Below, piece by piece: positions 1-8,216 of a stretch of 24,625 nt of DNA. The first letter of the stretch is position 1, and each line of letters starts with the position of its first letter. Source of the DNA: JAHHTP01 sp964587555 (GTDB taxonomy: Bacteria > Bacillota > Clostridia > Oscillospirales > Ruminococcaceae); assembly GCA_964587555.1 (NCBI GenBank), contig CAZPLR010000032.1, forward strand, positions 1 through 24,625, in the 5' to 3' direction. Both the position numbers and the translations under genes were made by a program. The notes under the pieces were generated by a model, which was not told the DNA's origin, made no database searches, and saw nothing but the letters and a program-made list of their open reading frames with translations.

Positions 1-32
1 AAAAAATCCCGTGCATAAAATCTATGCACGGG
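1..32 (-). terminator. Rho-independent terminator of the tetR-type gene
   Basis: A 10-bp perfect stem (8-17 with 23-32, arms CCCGTGCATA / TATGCACGGG) around a 5-nt loop is followed, on the minus strand, by a run of six T (plus-strand A at 1-6). It lies 19 nt past the stop codon of the minus-strand regulator at 51-617, so it most likely ends that transcript. Confidence 0.88.
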
Positions 33-50
33 AAGGGTTTTGCCTAATTC

Positions 51-617
51 TTACGCCTTTGGCTTGCTGACCTTTTCCAAAGTCTCGCGGATACTGCCCT
101 CAAAGATTCTGCCCATTTTACATATGACTTCTTTCGGATCGTCCTTCATGCCGCGCTGAAGCCATTCAATCAGAATGCCGACAGTGGCGTGCTTGTAAAA
201 GATCGTGATATACCGGATGTCCTCATCGGAAACGTTCAGCCCATCTGAAAACTGCCGCACAATCTTCTCCATCAAGTCCTCCGCAACGCGAAATAAATAC
301 CGCTCGAGCTGATCGCGGTTAACGGAATTATAAACATGATAGATCGCGCGCTTGTTGTTCAGCGCAAATTGGGTGGATGAGATCAAGCCTTCCTGCCAAT
401 TGAGCAGGCTTTCGTTTTTCTCTATCACCTTTCTGGCTTCACTTGCAAAAATATCCTCCAGCAGCGCGTAAATATCCTGATAGTGATAATAAAATGTATT
501 GCGGTTGATGCCGCAGTCCGTGACAATGTCCTTGACTGTGATCTTATCCAGCGAACGCTCGTTTAAAAGCTTCATGAACGATGTGATAATCGCCTGCCTA
601 GTCAATTGCTTTGACAT
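51..617 (-). CDS. TetR/AcrR-family transcriptional regulator
   Basis: A 188-residue one-component regulator of the TetR family. An N-terminal helix-turn-helix occupies about residues 8-55 (ITVKDIVTDCGINRNTFYYHY at 26-46 is the family's recognition-helix region, here with the classical N-TFYYHY pattern). The rest is an all-helical ligand and dimerisation domain. The N-terminus and the C-terminal part resemble the DhaS-like branch of TetR proteins, but the inducer cannot be read from the sequence. The start is the ATG preceded by GGGGAGG at a slightly tight 4-nt spacing. The gene is monocistronic, with its own promoter (671-698) and terminator (1-32), and is divergent from nrnA. No efflux pump or other obvious target lies beside it within the window, so the regulated gene may be left of the window, or the protein may only control itself. 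Confidence 0.85.
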   Translation of the reverse strand: MSKQLTRQAIITSFMKLLNERSLDKITVKDIVTDCGINRNTFYYHYQDIYALLEDIFASEARKVIEKNESLLNWQEGLISSTQFALNNKRAIYHVYNSVNRDQLERYLFRVAEDLMEKIVRQFSDGLNVSDEDIRYITIFYKHATVGILIEWLQRGMKDDPKEVICKMGRIFEGSIRETLEKVSKPKA

Positions 618-670
618 ATATCCTCCCCGCTTCCTGAATCCTATCGAGAAAGTTTAATCGATATTCTTAT

Positions 671-698
671 ATTATACCAGATTTTCTCACGATTGCAA
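671..698 (-). promoter_or_regulatory. Sigma-A promoter for the tetR-type gene
   Basis: On the minus strand TTGCAA (693-698) is followed after 16 bp by TATAAT (671-676). The -10 also has an extended TG motif (TGGTATAAT). It lies about 55 bp upstream of the start at 617. Confidence 0.75.
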
Positions 699-778
699 TA
701 GCAGATTTGCCGTATAAATCGTAAAACGGCGCCGCTCCGCGCATACAGCGAACGCGACTTCTTTTTTTCGAGAAAGGC

Positions 779-807
779 TTGTCAGAACGCGAAATTCATA
801 GTATAAT
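779..807 (+). promoter_or_regulatory. Sigma-A promoter for nrnA-truB-ribF
   Basis: TTGTCA (779-784), 17-bp spacer, TATAAT (802-807). Transcription would begin near 814, which argues against translation starting at the in-frame ATG at 813 and for the start at 846. The perfect -10 suggests constitutive housekeeping expression. Confidence 0.82.
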
Positions 808-845
808 GTAATATGCAGGAATTTTTGAAAGTGAGGAAAGTTTTC

Positions 846-1841
846 ATGAGGCAATTACTGGAGACGCCCGCACAGGCAGCTTCGTTGCTTGCAAAGCAGG
901 ATCGGATTCTCATTATCATACATCGTCTGCCGGATTGTGATACCATCGGCAGCGGCGCGGCACTCTGCGAGGCGCTGCACGCTCTGGGCAAAAAGGCGGC
1001 TATCTTTTGCAAAGACGCGATTCCGTCGCTATACGCCAAAATCTTTTCGGATATTAAGGTCTATCATCCCGGACAGGGGCTGCCGTTTGAGCCGAGATAT
1101 CTGGTTTCGGTCGATATCGCGGCGCCCAATCTTTTCGGCTCGGGATTAGAAGCCTACGCCTCCATGACCAATCTATGCATCGACCACCACAACACCAACA
1201 CCTGTTACGCAGACAACCTGCTGCTGATTGCGCACGCGGCGGCAAATTGCGAGATTATATTTGAGGTAATCAATGCGCTGAACGCGCCGATCACGCCGCG
1301 GATCGCTACCTTTCTTTATTGCGGCACCGCGACCGACACCGGGTGCTTCCGTTATCCCAACGTCACGCCGCACACTTTTGAAACCGCCGCAAAGCTTCTG
1401 CGTCTCGGCGCAGACGCAGCGACAATCCATTATTTGCTGTTTGAAACAAAAAGCGCGGCGCGCATACGTTTGGAGCAGTATGTGCTCTCCCACATGGAAT
1501 TTTATTTTGAACGCAGGTGCGGGCTTTTTGTCCTGCCTGCTTCGGTAATCCGCGAATCACAGGCGGAGGAAAGCGATTTGGACGCGCTGACCAACCTCGC
1601 TAAAATCCATCGCGGCGTAATGGTGGCAGTGATGATACGCGAGCTGCAAGAAAACGTCTATAAAATCTCGGTGCGAACCACCTTAGAAAGCGGTATTGAC
1701 GCCGGCGTTGTCTGCGCGATGCTCGGCGGCGGCGGTCACGCGCGTGCCGCAGGCTGCACGACAAAAGCCGATCCAGATACCGCCAAGGAGATGATCATCA
1801 AGGCGATCTCGCTGCAAGGCGTTATCGCAGGAGGCATTTGA
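846..1841 (+). CDS. nrnA: DHH-family phosphoesterase, NrnA-like oligoribonuclease / pAp phosphatase
   Basis: A 331-residue cytosolic DHH/DHHA1 phosphoesterase. The family degrades 2-5 nt RNA oligonucleotides and dephosphorylates 3'-phosphoadenosine 5'-phosphate, both using Mn2+. Seen here: motif I HRLPDCDTIGSG (residues 26-37), the name-giving DHH at 113-115, GTATDTG as the next metal-ligand motif, and a C-terminal DHHA1 glycine motif GGGGHARAAG that binds the substrate phosphate. An in-frame ATG at 813 sits at the predicted transcription start, so the ATG at 846, 6 nt after GAGGAAAG, is preferred. It is the first gene of nrnA-truB-ribF; only 3 nt separate its stop from the truB start, so the two are translationally coupled. 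This order is common in Firmicutes, usually behind infB-rbfA, which are not present here. Confidence 0.93.
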   Translation: MRQLLETPAQAASLLAKQDRILIIIHRLPDCDTIGSGAALCEALHALGKKAAIFCKDAIPSLYAKIFSDIKVYHPGQGLPFEPRYLVSVDIAAPNLFGSGLEAYASMTNLCIDHHNTNTCYADNLLLIAHAAANCEIIFEVINALNAPITPRIATFLYCGTATDTGCFRYPNVTPHTFETAAKLLRLGADAATIHYLLFETKSAARIRLEQYVLSHMEFYFERRCGLFVLPASVIRESQAEESDLDALTNLAKIHRGVMVAVMIRELQENVYKISVRTTLESGIDAGVVCAMLGGGGHARAAGCTTKADPDTAKEMIIKAISLQGVIAGGI

Positions 1842-1844
1842 TCC

Positions 1845-2768
1845 ATGGCAGACGGAATCCTTTTGATCGACAAGCCGGCAGACTTCACCTCCTTCGACGT
1901 AGTTGCAAAGGCGCGCGGCATTCTAAAAACGCGAAGGATCGGTCACGCCGGAACGCTTGATCCAATGGCAACCGGCGTACTGCCGCTTTTTATCGGCGCG
2001 GCGACCAAAGCCTGCGATATCCTTCCAGACTCCGACAAAGCGTATGAGGCGTCGTTCGCGCTCGGCGTAACAACCGACACCTTGGACAGTACCGGAACGG
2101 TTCTTTCCCGCTGTGAAGCAAAGATTGCAAAAGCGCAGGTGGCGCAGGTTCTGCCGCGCTTTACCGGCGATATCCTCCAGCTCCCGCCGATGTATTCCGC
2201 CGTCTCGGTCGGCGGAAAGCGGCTCTATGAACTGGCTCGCCAAGGCGTTGCGGTCGAACGTGCGCCGCGGCAGGTCACGGTGCATGAGCTAACGCTGCTC
2301 TCGTTCGACGAGAGCACGCAGTCCGGCACGCTCCTTGTCCGCTGCGGTAAGGGCACCTATGTGCGCACAATCTGCCATGATCTGGGCGCCGCGCTCGGCT
2401 GCGGCGGCGTAATGACTTCTTTGCGGCGCACCATGGCGGCGGGCTTCCCGCTTTCCTCCTGCATCACGCTTGAAATGCTGGAAGATGTCGCAAAAAAGGA
2501 CATTTTGCGGCAATTTATCATTCCAGTGGAAGACGTATTCTCCATCTATCCGGAAATACATCTGAACGAAATACAAAGCAGGATGTATGATAACGGCGTA
2601 AAGCTTTCACTTTCGCGCGTGGCGCATGAAACCGCGCCGCTGCACCGGGTTTATGACAACGCAGGAAGTTTTATCGGCTTAGGACGCGCGGACGCAGAAG
2701 CGGATGAGCTGCGCTGCTATAAAAACTTTTTTCCATCAGCTGTTCGAAACCGCAATAGAAAGGAGTGA
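1845..2768 (+). CDS. truB: tRNA pseudouridine(55) synthase TruB
   Basis: A 307-residue enzyme that isomerises U55 in the T-loop of most tRNAs to pseudouridine. The catalytic motif is clear: GHAGTLDPMATGVLPL at 33-48, with the nucleophilic Asp39 in GTLDP. Further signatures are KAYEASFALGVTTDTLDSTG, LQLPPMYSAVSVGGKRLYE and RCGKGTYVRTICHDLG, in the usual order. The C-terminal ~80 residues form a PUA-like extension of normal length for the family. The start ATG lies 10 nt after GGAGG, which overlaps the end of nrnA. Nine nt separate its stop from the ribF start, and the ribF ribosome binding site overlaps the truB stop codon. Confidence 0.96.
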   Translation: MADGILLIDKPADFTSFDVVAKARGILKTRRIGHAGTLDPMATGVLPLFIGAATKACDILPDSDKAYEASFALGVTTDTLDSTGTVLSRCEAKIAKAQVAQVLPRFTGDILQLPPMYSAVSVGGKRLYELARQGVAVERAPRQVTVHELTLLSFDESTQSGTLLVRCGKGTYVRTICHDLGAALGCGGVMTSLRRTMAAGFPLSSCITLEMLEDVAKKDILRQFIIPVEDVFSIYPEIHLNEIQSRMYDNGVKLSLSRVAHETAPLHRVYDNAGSFIGLGRADAEADELRCYKNFFPSAVRNRNRKE

Positions 2769-2777
2769 AACGGCGCC

Positions 2778-3707
2778 ATGAAAATTTATCGCAGTATTGC
2801 GGAGATTCCGGAAGATACGCTTCCAAGGACTGCCGTTGCGCTCGGGCTTTTCGACGGCGTGCATCTTGGACACCGCGCGGTCATCAGCGCAGTAACCGCG
2901 CAGAAGAAAAATGGACTGGTGCCGGCGGTCTTTACCTTTTCCACCCACAATTCTGCGCCATATTCCAAAGGAAAGCTGCTTTACATCTGCACCGATTCCG
3001 ACCGGCTTTCGCTGTTTGAATCGCTCGGCGTGGAAATCGTTTTCATGCCGGAGTTCGAGGAGATTAAGGCGCAGACCGCTTCTGAATTTGTCGAAGACAC
3101 CTTAGCCGGAAGGTTCAAAGCAGGCTTTGTCAGCTGCGGCTTTAACTTTCATTTCGGCGCGTACGGTGTTGGAAATACCGATATACTTCTGCAGCAGTGT
3201 GCGGCAAGAGGGATCGGGGTGAACGTTTCCGATCCGCTTTGCGCCGACGGCGGCACCATATCCAGCACGCGCATCCGAAAGCTGATCCTTTCTGGAGATA
3301 TGGAAACGGCAAAGGATTTGCTCGGCGCGGCATACTTCATCAGCGCGACGGTCGTGCGCGGGCAGATGCTTGGGCGCAAGCTCGGCTTTCCAACCGCCAA
3401 TCAGGAGATTGCGTCAAACCGCGTCATACCAAAGTACGGCGTTTACCTGACTGCAGCCGAGATCAACGGGAAATGCTATCCAAGCATCACCAACGTCGGC
3501 GTTAAGCCGACCATAGCCGGTGATCGCCGCCCGCTTGCCGAAACGCACATTCTTGACTTTAACGACATACTGTACGGCAAAACGATCAAGGTTTCCTTTA
3601 TCCGCTTTATGCGGGAGGAAAAAAAATTTGCGGATTTAGCTGCATTAAAAATGCAGATTGAAAGCGATAAGGCTGCTGTCGGAAGGCTTGCGCGATGTCC
3701 AAAATGA
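2778..3707 (+). CDS. ribF: Bifunctional riboflavin kinase / FAD synthetase RibF
   Basis: A 309-residue two-domain enzyme that phosphorylates riboflavin to FMN and adenylates FMN to FAD. The N-terminal nucleotidyltransferase domain (about 1-185) shows LGLFDGVHLGHRAVI (22-36), with the HxGH-type nucleotide-binding motif, and STRIRKLI near its end, equivalent to the ISSTRIR motif. The C-terminal flavokinase domain shows GRKLGFPTAN, KYGVYLT and TNVGVKPT, all expected for the kinase. The start follows AAAGGAGTG at about 10 nt. It is the last gene of the operon and is followed by an intrinsic terminator. rpsO, often next in Firmicutes, is not found downstream. Confidence 0.95.
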   Translation: MKIYRSIAEIPEDTLPRTAVALGLFDGVHLGHRAVISAVTAQKKNGLVPAVFTFSTHNSAPYSKGKLLYICTDSDRLSLFESLGVEIVFMPEFEEIKAQTASEFVEDTLAGRFKAGFVSCGFNFHFGAYGVGNTDILLQQCAARGIGVNVSDPLCADGGTISSTRIRKLILSGDMETAKDLLGAAYFISATVVRGQMLGRKLGFPTANQEIASNRVIPKYGVYLTAAEINGKCYPSITNVGVKPTIAGDRRPLAETHILDFNDILYGKTIKVSFIRFMREEKKFADLAALKMQIESDKAAVGRLARCPK

Positions 3708-3719
3708 AAATATAAAAAT

Positions 3720-3768
3720 CAAAGACGAGCGTTTCCTCATCCGCAACTGGAAAACCGCCCGTCTTTTT
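3720..3768 (+). terminator. Terminator after ribF, possibly bidirectional
   Basis: An imperfect hairpin pairs AAAGACG (3721-3727) and the inner GCG/TTTCC with GGAAAACCGC and CGTCTTT, ending in a short T run (to 3768). It lies between convergent ribF and ireB, with A-rich sequence on the other side, so it could stop both transcripts. Confidence 0.7.
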
Positions 3769-3790
3769 CATGTACTGAAATCTTTAGCAT

Positions 3791-4039
3791 TCACTGGATA
3801 TTGAGATATTCTTTCAGCATTTCCTGGAGAAGCTCGTCCCGGTCAATATGACGAATTAACCCGCGCGCATTGTTATGGGTCGTAATATAGGTCGGGTCTT
3901 CTGATAAAATGTAACCGACGATCTGGTTGATCGGATTATAATTTTTCTCCGCCAGCGCTTCGTAAACAGCGGTTAATATCTGTTTCATTTCCATCTCGTT
4001 ATCTTTTGCTACGGTAAATGTCATCGTTTTGTCCAGCAT
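3791..4039 (-). CDS. ireB: IreB-family regulatory phosphoprotein (DUF965)
   Basis: An 82-residue small cytosolic protein of the UPF0297/DUF965 family. In Enterococcus the member IreB is phosphorylated by the Ser/Thr kinase IreK and affects cephalosporin resistance; the role here is by analogy. Recognised by the family core: MTFTVAKDN, ILTAVYEALAEKNYNPINQI, GYILSEDPTYITTHNNAR and the LIRHIDRDELLQEML tail. A longer in-frame reading exists upstream, but the ATG at 4039 is preceded by AGGAGG at 8 nt and gives the usual family length. In many Clostridia ireB sits with ruvX and alaS; here it stands alone with its own promoter and a 140-nt leader. The corresponding kinase is not in the window. Confidence 0.93.
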   Translation of the reverse strand: MLDKTMTFTVAKDNEMEMKQILTAVYEALAEKNYNPINQIVGYILSEDPTYITTHNNARGLIRHIDRDELLQEMLKEYLNIQ

Positions 4040-4183
4040 GTGATTTCCTCCTATTCTTTTTCTTGGAAAAATTCCGCAGCTTCCCTTTCTGCGGCGCAAA
4101 ACTGTAACTTTGAAGCCGAAAATATGTTATCGCATCATGATCGCAGCTTACGAAATTCCACGTAAGGCAATTACAGCATCTTT
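4040..4183 (-). promoter_or_regulatory. Long structured 5' leader of ireB
   Basis: The predicted transcript start near 4177 leaves about 138 nt before the ireB ATG. Two small inverted repeats are visible: CTTACG/CGTAAG (4147-4152 with 4161-4166) and CCGCAG/CTGCGG (4074-4079 with 4089-4094). The second is followed on the minus strand by AATTTTT, so it has the shape of a weak attenuator. It matches no riboswitch family I recognise. Confidence 0.4.
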
Positions 4184-4212
4184 ATTATACCATAAAATAA
4201 TCAGGATAGCAA
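4184..4212 (-). promoter_or_regulatory. Sigma-A promoter for ireB
   Basis: On the minus strand TTGCTA (4207-4212), 17-bp spacer, TATAAT (4184-4189), with an extended TGG before the -10. No competing gene start lies between it and ireB. Confidence 0.75.
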
Positions 4213-4369
4213 TCCCTATTCTTATGATTTTTTTGTAAACAAAGCTTGAATGTCAAAAGTCTTTTCCTATGCCGCTGATGTAAACCTCTTCTGCCCTTGG
4301 CCGACGGTATCGCGGAGAAATAAGCTTTGCGCGCTTTCGCCGCGCTTGACCGTAGCTTTTATCTTGAAA
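4213..4369. other. Intergenic stretch with no recognised feature
   Basis: Together with the ireB leader this makes about 370 nt without a gene between ireB and pheT. No start codon with a ribosome binding site and no tRNA are seen. A short GC-rich inverted repeat (around 4330-4346, GCGCG/CGCGC type) is the only structure noted. Confidence 0.5.
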
Positions 4370-4396
4370 TAAAATCAGCCCGCCAAACGGCGGGCC
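4370..4396 (-). terminator. Rho-independent terminator of pheST
   Basis: A 7-bp GC stem, GCCCGCC (4378-4384) with GGCGGGC (4389-4395), has an AAAC loop and can extend at its base; on the minus strand it runs into GATTTTATTT. It begins about 14 nt after the pheT stop. Confidence 0.87.
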
Positions 4397-4409
4397 GATC
4401 CTGATTCGC

Positions 4410-6791
4410 TTAAGAACGAAGCGAGATATTATGCGCGGTCAGCGCTTTTAATATCTTTTTGATGATATTATCAACCTCGTCATCCTTTAACGTCCCCTGC
4501 TTGCTGCGCAGGATCACGCTGAACGCAACGCTCTTTTTGCCCTGCGGCATACGCTCGCCCTCGTAAACGTCAAACAGCTTGACCGCCTCCAAGTGCTTTC
4601 CCGCCGCACTGCGGATGATCTTCTCAATGCCAGCAACCGGCGTTTCCTTATCACAGACAAGCGCTAGGTCACGGGTAGACGCAGGGAACTTAGGCAGCGC
4701 CTCGTACTGCTTTTCGCTGTCGCGCAGTTCAAACAGCACGTCGGCGGACAGCTCCGCGACGAACACCTTCGCGCCGATACCATAGTTCAAAGCGACCTTT
4801 GGATGAATCTGCCCGATAATACCGATCTCTGTTTCATCCTTGAGGATGCGCGCGGTCTGTCCCGGATGGAAGGTCGGATTATCCTTGACTGCCTCGAATT
4901 CGACGCCACTCACACGCAGCGCATTGAGCAGACATTCAACAATTCCCTTCAGCACAAAATAATCCGCGCCGTTTTCAAACATCCCAATCATGATCTGCTG
5001 CTTCTCCACCGGCAGCTGATCCGGATTGGTCGGGATGTATTCCTTGCCCATTTCATAGCACCACATATACGGATTTCGATTATTGTAGTTACGCGCAAGC
5101 ACCTCCAACATCGATGGGATCGCGGTAGTGCGCATAATCGAGGTGTCTTCGCCAAGCGGATTGGAGATTACGACCGAGCGCCGCAGCGGGCTTTCCGCCG
5201 GCAGATTGATCCTGTCATATGCCTTCGGACTGATAAATGAGTAGGTCTGCACCTCGCTTAAACCGCAGCCCAGCAAAACCTGCCCAATGCTGCGGTCGAA
5301 TTTCTGCCGGTCGGTGAGCTTGCCGTTGGCGACGCCGCGGATCGCCGTCGTTGGGATCTTATCATACCCGTAGATACGCGCAACCTCCTCTGCAATGTCC
5401 GCTTTATGGTGGACATCCGTGCGGTAATACGGCACAATGATATTTCCGTTCTCAATGATAAAGCCGAGGCTTTCTAAAATCTGCACCTGACGCGCCTCTG
5501 GAATTTCTACGCCCAAAAATCTGCTGATCCATTCCGGCGTGAACGGCACTGTCACCGGAGTTAAGTCCGCATGGCAGACGTCAATGATCCCGTCGACCAC
5601 CTCGCCGGCGCCCAAAATCTCAACCAGCTCACAGGCACGCAGCAGCGCTTCCTCAGTCATGACGGCGTTCAAGCCTTTTTCGAAGCGGCTGGAAGCGTCG
5701 GTGCGCATGCCAAGCTTTTTGGCGGTAATGCGAACCGAAGCGCCGTTAAAATTGGCGGATTCAAAAATGACCGTATTGGTGTCCTCCATGATTCCGGAGT
5801 ATTCTCCGCCCATCACGCCCGCGACCGCGACCGGCTTTTCGCTGTCGGCAATCACCAGCATATCTTCGGTCAGCTCGCGGTCAATGCCGTCTAAGGTCAC
5901 GATATGCTCTCCCTTTTTCGCATTACGCACATCAATCCGCTGATCCTTGACAAAGCGATAATCAAACGCATGCATCGGCTGCCCGTACTCCAACATGACA
6001 TAGTTCGTAATATCCACTAGGTTATTGATCGGGCGGACGCCGCTTGCGCGCAGACGCTCCCTCATCCACCGTGGCGACGGACCGATTTTGACGTTTTTCA
6101 CCGCTTTGCAGGCGTAGCGCGGGCAGAGCGTTGGATTCGACACGGTGACGCTGATATAGTTATGCACGTCATCGCCGTCGCCGCATCCCTTCACGACCGG
6201 CTGATGCATCTGTAACGGCGCGCCAAAGGTAGCGGCAGCCTCTCTTGCCAGCCCTATCACCGAAAGACAGTCCGGGCGGTTGGAGGTAATCTCAAACTCC
6301 ACCTTGCGGTCGTTAAAGCCGATCGCAGAGCAGATATCCTGCCCAATGCTGCATTCCTCCTCGATGAGAAAAATGCCGTCCTCAACCGCATACGGGAAGT
6401 CGTGCGCAGTCAGCCCCAGTTCTCCGAGCGAACACATCATGCCGTCGGAAGCGACGCCGCGCAGCTTGCCTTTTTTTATTTTCACGCCGCCCGGAAGCGT
6501 CGACCCGTCAAGCGCCGCCGGCACCAAAACGCCCGGCGTTACATTGGAGGCTCCGGTGACGATCTGTACCGGATTTTCCTGCCCAACATCAACTTGGCAG
6601 ATGACAAGATGATCTGAATCTGGGTGTTTTTCGACCGAAAGAACCTTACCGACCACAACGTTTGAAATCTCGCTTCCTTCCTGCTCGTAGGTTTCTACCT
6701 TTGAGCCGGACATACTCATCGCTTCTGAAAACTCGCGATCCACTGCGCTAATGTCGGTATAATCGCGCAGCCATCTCATTGATAAATCCAT
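4410..6791 (-). CDS. pheT: Phenylalanine-tRNA ligase beta subunit
   Basis: A 793-residue large subunit of the alpha2-beta2 phenylalanyl-tRNA synthetase; normal length for bacteria. Domain order by sequence: N-terminal EMAP-type tRNA-binding domain (about 40-155, with VVVGKVLSVEKHPDSDHL), the B3/B4 editing domain (about 210-380, GASVRITAKKLGMRTDASSR at its end), B5 (about 400-475), a catalytic-core-like domain without active site (to about 690) and the anticodon-binding FDX-ACB domain (about 700-793, with VAFSVILRSKQGTLKDDEV). The start is the ATG behind AAAGGAA at 10 nt, giving MDLSMRWLRDY, close to the usual MKxSxxWLxDY beginning. It lies 35 nt behind pheS in one transcription unit controlled by the T-box at 7890-8150. 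Confidence 0.97.
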   Translation of the reverse strand: MDLSMRWLRDYTDISAVDREFSEAMSMSGSKVETYEQEGSEISNVVVGKVLSVEKHPDSDHLVICQVDVGQENPVQIVTGASNVTPGVLVPAALDGSTLPGGVKIKKGKLRGVASDGMMCSLGELGLTAHDFPYAVEDGIFLIEEECSIGQDICSAIGFNDRKVEFEITSNRPDCLSVIGLAREAAATFGAPLQMHQPVVKGCGDGDDVHNYISVTVSNPTLCPRYACKAVKNVKIGPSPRWMRERLRASGVRPINNLVDITNYVMLEYGQPMHAFDYRFVKDQRIDVRNAKKGEHIVTLDGIDRELTEDMLVIADSEKPVAVAGVMGGEYSGIMEDTNTVIFESANFNGASVRITAKKLGMRTDASSRFEKGLNAVMTEEALLRACELVEILGAGEVVDGIIDVCHADLTPVTVPFTPEWISRFLGVEIPEARQVQILESLGFIIENGNIIVPYYRTDVHHKADIAEEVARIYGYDKIPTTAIRGVANGKLTDRQKFDRSIGQVLLGCGLSEVQTYSFISPKAYDRINLPAESPLRRSVVISNPLGEDTSIMRTTAIPSMLEVLARNYNNRNPYMWCYEMGKEYIPTNPDQLPVEKQQIMIGMFENGADYFVLKGIVECLLNALRVSGVEFEAVKDNPTFHPGQTARILKDETEIGIIGQIHPKVALNYGIGAKVFVAELSADVLFELRDSEKQYEALPKFPASTRDLALVCDKETPVAGIEKIIRSAAGKHLEAVKLFDVYEGERMPQGKKSVAFSVILRSKQGTLKDDEVDNIIKKILKALTAHNISLRS

Positions 6792-6826
6792 ACCCTATAT
6801 TCCTTTCTTTGGAAAGTCGTTATCCG

Positions 6827-7846
6827 TTAAAACTGCGACAGAAAACGCTGATCATTTTCATAAAACAGCCGCAAATCGTCGATATTGTAGCGGCGCATCA
6901 CAATCCGCTCTAATCCCAAGCCAAATGCAAAGCCGGTGTATTCCTCCGGATCAATGCCGCAGTTTTCCAGCACCTTCGGATGGACCATACCGCAGCCCAG
7001 AATTTCAATCCAGCCCTCTCCCTTGCACAGGCGGCAGCCCTTGCCCTTACAGGAGAAGCACTGTACGTCCATCTCAGCGCTCGGCTCGGTGAATGGGAAA
7101 TGATGCGGGCGGAAGCGCACGACGCTATCCTCGCCGTACAGACGTTTGACAAACAGCTCAAGCGTTCCCTTCAGCTCAGACATACTGACGTTTTTGTCGA
7201 CAACCAGCCCTTCGATCTGATGGAACAACGGGGAGTGGGTCGCGTCGACCGCGTCGGAACGGTAAACACGTCCCGGCGAGATAATGCGGATCGGCGGCTT
7301 TCTCTGCTCCATCGTGCGGATCTGCACCGGCGAGGTCTGGGTGCGCAGAAGAATGTTATCCGTGATATAGAAGGTGTCCTGCGTATCGCGCGCCGGATGA
7401 TCCTTCGGGATATTCAGCGCCTCAAAATTGTAGTAATCGTATTCGACCTCCGGACCGGAAACCGTGTCAAAACCAAGTCCCAAGAAAATTTCGCTGATTT
7501 CGTCAAGCACCAACGAAAGCGGATGTCTGCTGCCGCGCATCACCGTCTTCCCCGGCATAGTAACATCGATCGCGTCGGCTTCAAGCTGGCTCATAAGCGC
7601 CGCTTCCTTTAGGTCCTCCATCCTGCGTTTGATATGGGACTCGATGTCGGTGCGCAGATCGTTTGCAAGCTGTCCGATCACCGGACGCTCCTCGGCGGAA
7701 AGCTTGCCCATTTGCTTCAAAATAGCGGATACCTCTCCCTTTTTGCCCAGAAACTGAACGCGCAGTTCGTCAAGATTTTTTAAGCTCTGCGCGTTTTCCA
7801 GCGCGGCAAACGCTTTTTCGCGCAGTTGTTCGAGCTGTTCCTTCAT
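6827..7846 (-). CDS. pheS: Phenylalanine-tRNA ligase alpha subunit
   Basis: A 339-residue catalytic subunit of phenylalanyl-tRNA synthetase. An N-terminal coiled-coil tRNA-binding arm (about 1-85) precedes the class II core. Motif 2 is seen as RFRPHHFPFTEPSAEMDV, motif 3 as GFAFGLGLERIVMRRY near the C-terminus. Between them is a four-cysteine insertion CFSCKGKGCRLCKGEGW, a zinc-ribbon-like feature common in clostridial PheS. Reading can be extended upstream to 7951, but that runs through the T-box terminator; the ATG at 7846 follows AAGGAAGGA at about 8 nt and is the real start. First gene of pheS-pheT. Confidence 0.97.
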   Translation of the reverse strand: MKEQLEQLREKAFAALENAQSLKNLDELRVQFLGKKGEVSAILKQMGKLSAEERPVIGQLANDLRTDIESHIKRRMEDLKEAALMSQLEADAIDVTMPGKTVMRGSRHPLSLVLDEISEIFLGLGFDTVSGPEVEYDYYNFEALNIPKDHPARDTQDTFYITDNILLRTQTSPVQIRTMEQRKPPIRIISPGRVYRSDAVDATHSPLFHQIEGLVVDKNVSMSELKGTLELFVKRLYGEDSVVRFRPHHFPFTEPSAEMDVQCFSCKGKGCRLCKGEGWIEILGCGMVHPKVLENCGIDPEEYTGFAFGLGLERIVMRRYNIDDLRLFYENDQRFLSQF

Positions 7847-7889
7847 AGATAAATCCTTCCTTTCCAATGAAAAATCTTTTCTCAAACGC

Positions 7890-8150
7890 AAAAAAACCTG
7901 TATCCTTCGAAAAGGACACAGGGACGGAAAAAACCGCGGTACCACCCACATTTTAGCATAAGAGCTAACACTCTATTTCCCGGTAACGAAGGGATGCTTC
8001 GTTGCGGCCTACTTTCGAAAGAGCTTTCGTTTAAGCCGCACCACTCACAAGGTGAACTTCAGCATCCAGCGTAGCCTGCGGCGTTTTCAGCTTCCCGCCG
8101 CTCTCTGAAAGGTGCTTTCAAATGCCTACTCTCCTGATCCACGTGTTTGA
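7890..8150 (-). promoter_or_regulatory. T-box leader (Phe) controlling pheST
   Basis: On the minus strand the T-box sequence GGGTGGTACCGCGG (7934-7947) is followed by a terminator hairpin (CTGTGTCCTT / AAGGATACAG, 7899-7922) with a run of seven T to about 7890. Upstream are stem I elements: GGAGAGTAGG near 8130, AGAGAGCGGCGGG, AGCTGAAAACGCCGC, and GAAGTTCACC in the specifier loop. The triplet TTC there (complement of 8054-8056) is a Phe codon. In such leaders uncharged tRNA pairs with the specifier and the T-box and stabilises an antiterminator, turning pheST on when charged tRNA-Phe is scarce. The limits of the leader are approximate. Confidence 0.93.
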
Positions 8151-8216
8151 TATTTTGCGTTTTTCATTATTTTCTGTCTGACGAACATTTCCTCAGACTT
8201 TTGACTCTTCTTTTTT

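Noticed and set aside
813..845. nrnA start at the ATG at 813
   Set aside because: It coincides with the predicted start of transcription and has no ribosome binding site, whereas 846 has one.
4310..4350. GC-rich hairpin between ireB and pheT as an RNA gene
   Set aside because: Only a 5-bp stem, no promoter and no match to a known RNA by eye.
4579..6617. Several long open frames on the plus strand opposite pheT and pheS (for example 4803-5240, 5539-5943, 6280-6612, 6980-7612)
   Set aside because: They lie wholly inside well-supported genes, lack ribosome binding sites and have the composition expected from reading the antisense strand of GC-biased codons.
7847..7951. N-terminal extension of pheS by 35 codons
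   Set aside because: It would be translated from the T-box terminator region; a good ribosome binding site precedes the ATG at 7846.
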